Source: Ochotona curzoniae
Taxonomy: Eukaryota; Chordata; Mammalia; Lagomorpha; Ochotonidae
Length of the DNA stretch: 64,000 bases
Assembly (NCBI RefSeq): GCF_017591425.1
Contig: NW_024464918.1
Location: 27,432,001 to 27,496,000, forward strand
Direction of reading: 5' to 3'
Part shown: positions 59,097 through 64,000 of the stretch, in pieces
Position numbering within the stretch: position 1 is the first letter of the stretch
Layout: each line of letters opens with the position of its first letter
The notes under the pieces: model-generated
What the model was told of the DNA's origin: nothing
The model's database searches: none
The model's input: only the letters and a program-made list of their open reading frames with translations
Program-made: the position numbers and the translations under genes

Positions 59097-59411
59097 TATT
59101 TATTGATTGATATCAGAAAGGCAAATTTACATAGAGAAGGAGAGACAGAGAGAAAGATCTTTTGTCCAATGGTTCACTCTCCAGATGGCCTCAACAGCTG
59201 GAGCTAAGTTGATCTGAAGCCAGGAGCCTCTTCCGGGTCTCCCACACGGGTGCAGGGTCCCAAGGCTTTGGGCCGTCCTGAACCGCTTTCCCAGGCCACA
59301 AGCATGGAGCTGGATGGGAAGCAGAGCAGCCAGGGCACAAACCGGTGCTCGTAGGGGATGTTGACACTTGCAGGTAGAGGATTAACCAGTTGAGCTGTCG
59401 CGCTGGGCCCT
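59097..59411 (-). mobile_element. C-SINE
   Basis: 'tatttattgattgatatcag' to 'agctgtcgcgctgggccct'. The body is moderately drifted. Confidence 0.9.
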
Positions 59412-59719
59412 TAATTTTCTAATCTGTAAAGGAGTGCTCATTTCTCATGGACATTGTAAGAAATGAGTGAGGCAATGCAGGTTGGTGTTCAGTACAACAG
59501 ATCCCGTGTTTTTGCAGGATTCCAGAGGTGGGGTGCAGGAGAGCTGAACTAGGCAGCGGGTAAGGGAAGAGAGAAGAGAATCTAGTTTCTCCCAAACTCA
59601 AAATGCTGTGTTTGCGCCCTTGTTTGAGCTCTCGTGGGCTGCAATCGGCTCGGCCTGTGTCTGCGCGTGGCCAGCAGAGGGCGGTGGAGCCACGCTGTGA
59701 GCGGCACGCTGGCGCTTGT
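59412..59719. other. Unassigned intergenic sequence
   Basis: About 300 bases. It includes a short CpG-containing stretch around 59640-59715. Nothing is recognised. Confidence 0.45.
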
Positions 59720-60344
59720 TTTAATTTTGCTGTGTCTCTGGCTCTGTATTTTATTTGTCTTCTTTTATGTTAACTGAATATTTGCTGTATGTGAATTTCA
59801 CTTCCTTTGTTGGCTTGTTAGATGTAACTGTTTCTTGCGTTCTTTTAGTAGTTGCTTATGAATTTATAGCACATTAACTTAGTCTTTCTGCACGTGACAT
59901 TTAAGATTTCCTGCAAAGATAACTTTACTTCAATCTCTTCCTAGTCAGATCCTGTAGTACTATCATATATTTTCCTTGTGCAAACACACTGCATGGCATA
60001 TCATTGTGTTTTTGTTTATGGCCAGCTACTTTTTATACATTTTTTTAAAAACAAGAAAGCAATTTAGATCTTCATTTCAGATGGTCATTCTTTTTCTGCC
60101 TGAAGGATGTCCTTCAAGGTTTCTTGGAGTGCAGGGGTGCCGACTGCAGGCCTGTCAGCATTTCTTTGTTACATAAAGCGCGTGTCACGCGTCTTGTTTT
60201 GTATTTGGAAGATATTCCTGCTGGTTATAGCATCCCACGAGGACAGGTGTTTTCTCAGTGCTTTCTGCATGTTGCCACACCCTCTCATCTCCTGCTCTGT
60301 TTCTGCTGAGCAACTACTATCATCCCGGTTACCGTTTCTCTCCA

Positions 60345-60800
60345 GGTAGTCGCCTCACCCCCCACTCATCCTCCTGCCCCCTCCCCGCCCACCCTCCGAT
60401 CCCCTCCCCACCTATCCCCTGCCCCGCTCCTCACCCACCACCCAGACCCTGCCCCACCCAGCCCCTGCCCACTCCTCACCTAGCCCCTGCCCCACTCTTC
60501 ACTCACCACCCAGCCCCTGCCCCACCCAGCCCCTGCCCCCCTCCTCACCCACCACCCAGCCCCACCCAGCCCCCGCCCCACTCCTCACCCATCCCTGCCT
60601 CTCTCCACCCAGCTCTTGCCTCACTCCTCACCCACCCCCTACCCCTTCCCACCCAGCCCCTGCCCCACTTCTCCCCTACCCCTGCCCCTTCCCACCCAGC
60701 CCCTGCCCCACACCTCACCCACCACCCTGTCCCCTCCCCACCCAGCCCCTGCCCCACACCTTACCCACCCCCTGCCCCCTCCCCACCCAGCTCTTGCCTC
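60345..60800. repeat. C-rich minisatellite
   Basis: About 450 bases of imperfect tandem units of 20-45 bases built from 'cccacccagcccctgcccc' and 'actcctcaccca'. Almost no G lies on the plus strand. The strand asymmetry keeps a 193-codon plus-strand frame open (Pro/His/Ser only), which is not a gene. Confidence 0.93.
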
Positions 60801-60994
60801 ACTCCCCTGGCTATTCTTACACTGTTCTCTTTACACTGATTTTGTACTATTTTACTGTGATGTGCTTTATTTTAGTTTCCTTCATTACTTGTGCTTGGGT
60901 TTTGTTCAGCTTTCTTCCAGTGAGTTCATGTTTCACAAAACTAAAACTTTTTCAGTCACTATTTTTGTGTGTGTGTGTCCTGCTTGCTTCCTTT

Positions 60995-61325
60995 ATTTTT
61001 TTTTAAAGATTTATTTATTTTTATTGGATTGTCAGATATACGGAGAGGAGAGACAGAGAGGAAGATCTTCTGTCCAATGATTCACTCCACAAGTGGCCGC
61101 AATGGCTGGAGCTGAGCCGACCCAAACCCAGGAGCCAGGATCCTCTTTCCAGGTCTCCCACGCAGGTGCAGGGTCCCAAGGCTTTGGGCCGTCCTCCACT
61201 GCTTTCCCAGGCCACAGGCAGGAAGCTGGATGGGAAGTGGAGCTGCCGGGAGATAAGCAGGATCCCTTATGGGATCCTGGTGCATGCAAGGCAAGGACTT
61301 GAACTATAGGCTACCACGCCTGGCC
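60995..61325 (-). mobile_element. C-SINE with 15-bp target-site duplication
   Basis: Intact body, ending 'ggctaccacgcctggccct'. Direct repeats 'ctgcttgcttccttt' lie at 60980-60994 and 61326-61340. Confidence 0.95.
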
Positions 61326-61609
61326 CTGCTTGCTTCCTTTGCCAGGAGCTCTGGTCACACACAGATAAGGCTGTCTGACACAATCTCATTGAGATCTTCT
61401 TTATTTAAAAAAAAATTTTTTTTTCGGCTTTTCACTTTGATGGCATTGCTGCTATGACACCAGTCTTGTCTTTGGCAATGGCCAACCTGGCATTAATCCC
61501 ACTGTTTTTTTCCTTTCCGACAGTGTAATATTCACCTTCAGGATTTTAATACTGATTTAGATATTCAAAAATAACACCCATCTCTCTCTCTCTAACTCTT
61601 CCTCCTTTT

Positions 61610-61755
61610 TAAAGTAAGAATTACACACATACAAACATTCAGAGGTAGAGAGAGACAGAAGCCGTCCTTCTGCTGGTTCAATCCCCAGATGGCCGTGGCT
61701 GGGACAGGCCCAAGCTGAGCGCCAGAGGCTTCTCCCAGGTCTCCACCCACGTCTA
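61610..61755 (-). mobile_element. C-SINE fragment (old type)
   Basis: 'gagagagacagaagccgtcc' and 'tctgctggttcaatccccag', truncated before the head, within the L1. Confidence 0.65.
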
Positions 61756-61980
61756 GCAACTTTCTGGCATTCGCACTGTTTTGCTGTTCTTGTCAAACAC
61801 GTGTCATTTCTGGGTGAGTTTAAGTTGATGATTCTTTTTTCTTCTCATAACGAGTCCTTTCCTGCTGTTTTGTGAGCTGTGGGGGTAACTATGGAGATGC
61901 TAATTGGATGCTAAATTTGGCGCATTTTACCATGTTGCATCATTAGGCATTTTGTTGCTTCTGTGGATGGAGACCTGAGA

Positions 61981-62387
61981 GCTTTGTTTGGGGCTGTAGC
62001 CAAGCTCCCCAGGAAAGGCACACTCCTTCACCGGCTGGCTCTCAAGCTGACTTAGGTCAGATCGGAGCAGCCTTTTAGAAGGTTCCAGGGCTGAGAGACA
62101 GCTTTTTTCTTCTGCTTTTTAGTGTCTCCTGAATTGCCAGGTCTTCTCCTCTGGCTGGTGGGACCGGATGCTGTTTCTACTCTTCCTCTCAGCTCAGCGT
62201 TTTTTCCTCACACACTTACAAGGACTGGCGCTCCACTGGGGGGGCGCTCCACGAGGACCCTCTGCGCATGTCTGGAGATTTCCTCTCTTCCCTGCTTCCT
62301 CCTCCCCGTTACTCTGTCTGGCCTTGGGCTCCCTGGCTGCTCAGCTCTGTCTCCTCAGCACGGGAAGCCTGCATTCCTCTTTTTGAA
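61981..62387. other. Unassigned intergenic sequence
   Basis: Moderate G+C. Short open frames only, with no recognised homology. Confidence 0.45.
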
Positions 62388-62620
62388 TCATTGTCCATTG
62401 ATTCACTCCCCCCAGTATGGCCACAATGGCCTGGGCTAGACCAGGCTGAAGGCAGAGGCTGTTTCTGGATCTTCTCTGCAGGTGCTAGGGCCCAAGGACT
62501 TGGACCGTCTTCTGCTGCTGGCCCACGTCCTAAGCAGGGAGCTGCATGGGGAGTGGGGGAGCGTGTGAGATGCTGGTGTTGCTGGCAGCAGCTTTAGCAG
62601 CTACATCACGGCGCCGGCCT
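62388..62620 (-). mobile_element. C-SINE (old type), A-rich end missing
   Basis: 'gattcactccccccagtatg' to 'acatcacggcgccggcct'. Its head is well kept, close to the ancestral form. Confidence 0.82.
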
Positions 62621-63194
62621 GGGAGTCACTATCTTGTTACTTGATGGTCATTATCCTCAAAACTGGTATTTCATACATTTTCCCCCTCTGAAGACTATGT
62701 TTTTTTATTTCCCGGCTTTTTGTTTGTATTAGGTAGAAAGGGAAATCCATATCCTCTTACTGAATTTTGCTGGAATGCCCTTTATTTTTCTTTCAAAACT
62801 CATGTTAGAAGGAAGTTCACTTTGTCATCAGGGTGAATGACATGCAATATCAGCTCCCATCATTCTGTGACTGTTTTGCTTCTCAAGGCGTGCATTTAAG
62901 GTGGGGGTGATGTCACCCCATTTTACAGTCAGGGAAAAGAGTCTTGGGGCGAAGGGGCAGGGTCTGGACTGGCAGAGCCCGACTCAGAACCATGTCCCCA
63001 CTGGCCGCACTGTCCTTGTAGTCCCCGGGGCAGTCACATAAGGGTTAACACTATGGTTTGTATTTTTTATGGTATCGTTTTTAGAGGGTTTGTAAATTGC
63101 TGCATTCAGAGACAAAGACAAATCAACAGCAAGTGGGATTAAAAGCAAGTGTATTTTGGTGCAAAAGTTTTCTTGAAACCCATGCCTAGGAGGA
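62621..63194. other. Unassigned, with a probable MIR core
   Basis: 'ccattttacagtcagggaa' at about 62917-62935 and 'gcagagcccgactcagaac' at about 62972-62990 fit the MIR core (about 62905-63010). The rest is not assigned. Confidence 0.45.
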
Positions 63195-63310
63195 GGGCCT
63201 CAAAAAGTCCATGAAATGTACATGATGAAAAACCTATGCATGGATTCCAAGCATTCTTGCACACAAATAAAAACCTCCTAATCCCATTGTTCCGTGAGCT
63301 TTTTGAAGTT
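63195..63310. mobile_element. Short element with inverted termini (second MITE-like copy)
   Basis: The left end 'cctcaaaaagtccatgaaat' is complementary to the right end 'tccgtgagctttttgaagtt'. The interior 'aacctatgcatggattccaa' is shared in kind with the 8325-8450 copy. Confidence 0.55.
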
Positions 63311-64000
63311 ATCTCTGTATTTCCAAGGTCACAAGGCTAACCAACCCACGGACGTGGAGAGGGTCAGGCTTTCTGTGTGTTGCTCTGCCACAGCACTCCT
63401 TACCCTGGCCCTGTTCTGAGGAGAAGGGAGTGCATTGCTCCAGACAGGAGAAGAGAGCTTTTTGCTAGTGCTGTGCAATCTGAAATCTCTGCAGCCTCGG
63501 GGACTCTCTCCGCCTGCAGGTGGCAGGAGATGGGTGGGAGGAGTCTCAGAAACGTGGGGCGGCTTCTGGAAGTTTTGAGCAGAGTGTCCAAACATAGGGA
63601 TCCCAGGTGGGACTGTCCCTGCGTTTCCCCTTTCCTCTGAGTAGAAAGGTGGGAAGTAAGTAAGCATGGAGCCGCGACGAGGTGAGGTGGGAGGACAGCA
63701 GATGACTGGTAGGTGGCTGGGCGGGGGCAGGTGGGAGGGGGTGAGCGTGCAGATCTGTACTCAGGGAGACGGGGTGGTGGGGGGCTGAAGGAAGGGGCCT
63801 TTGGGAGGGTGTGCCTCTGGGAGGAGGTGAGATGTTTTCTGGCCATGGGGAAGGTGTGAAATGTTCTCAGATTTTTGTTTGAATAATGAAAGATTTTATT
63901 TGAATCGGATTTTGAGACTAGTGCAATGGGACAGAAGAGTGCCATAGCACCATTGTATGCTTTAAATGTGCTTCGCATGCATTGACCTATTTCCCGTATA
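63311..64000. other. Right-edge intergenic sequence: nothing recognised
   Basis: Moderate G+C, repeat-poor. Long minus-strand frames (for example 63400-63978) have no recognised homology. Exons of a neighbouring gene cannot be excluded. Confidence 0.45.

Larger units (their letters stand above)
59720..61980 (-). mobile_element. Antisense L1M, long, interrupted three times
   Basis: L1 text continues in order through 'ttcaaggtttcttggagtgc' (60112), 'tctgtttctgctgagcaac' (60296), 'ttgtgcttgggttttgttc' (60888), 'cctggcattaatcccactg' (61487) and 'gtgtcatttctgggtgagtt' (61801). The interruptions are the C-rich minisatellite (60345-60800), a C-SINE (60995-61325) and a C-SINE fragment (61610-61755). 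Confidence 0.75.

Noticed and set aside
60258..60839. 193-codon proline-rich frame
   Set aside because: Translation of the C-rich minisatellite; no start context or homology.

Overview
The window is mammalian nuclear DNA, almost certainly from a lagomorph and most likely a pika (Ochotona). The evidence is the dominant repeat: more than 50 copies of the tRNA-derived lagomorph C-SINE on both strands. The younger copies carry the block 'gtcgaggacggcccaaag', which I associate with pika rather than rabbit. There are no operons, CRISPR arrays or prokaryotic features.

The left third (1-24.6 kb) holds the 5' half of one protein-coding gene on the minus strand. I identify it as SIMC1 (SUMO-interacting motifs containing 1, formerly C5orf25). 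Six coding exons can be placed: 24405-24533, 5214-7166, 4335-4567, 3517-3586, 1714-1868 and 1-129, the last running off the left edge. All internal junctions are GT-AG and all phases agree, giving 889 complete codons plus two bases. A CpG island at about 24.1-24.96 kb carries the promoter, a (CGG)8 tract in the presumed 5'UTR and the start codon. The 17-kb first intron and the shorter introns are filled with C-SINEs, L1 pieces, Tigger-type DNA transposons and one MIR. The large second exon contains a 63-bp coding minisatellite.

The right two thirds (25-64 kb) lie upstream of SIMC1 and show no convincing protein-coding gene. They contain C-SINEs, antisense L1M segments, a MER5A, an MLT1-type LTR, and the 3' end of a fossil class II-like endogenous retrovirus (env remnant, polypurine tract and LTR). 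There are also further LTR-like pieces, a truncated U2 snRNA pseudogene and a C-rich minisatellite sitting inside an L1.

The most unusual structure is a long GC-rich repeat of up to about 3.8 kb made of degenerate 65-80-bp units. It occurs four times (about 13.74-15.2, 27.2-29.74, 41.57-45.34 and 52.09-53.2 kb) in the same orientation, with the same internal order of landmarks. It behaves as a dispersed element rather than as four independent satellites. I cannot match it to a family by name.

Boundaries of repeats were read by eye against remembered consensus sequences and are accurate to about 5-30 bases. Exon boundaries were worked out base by base.
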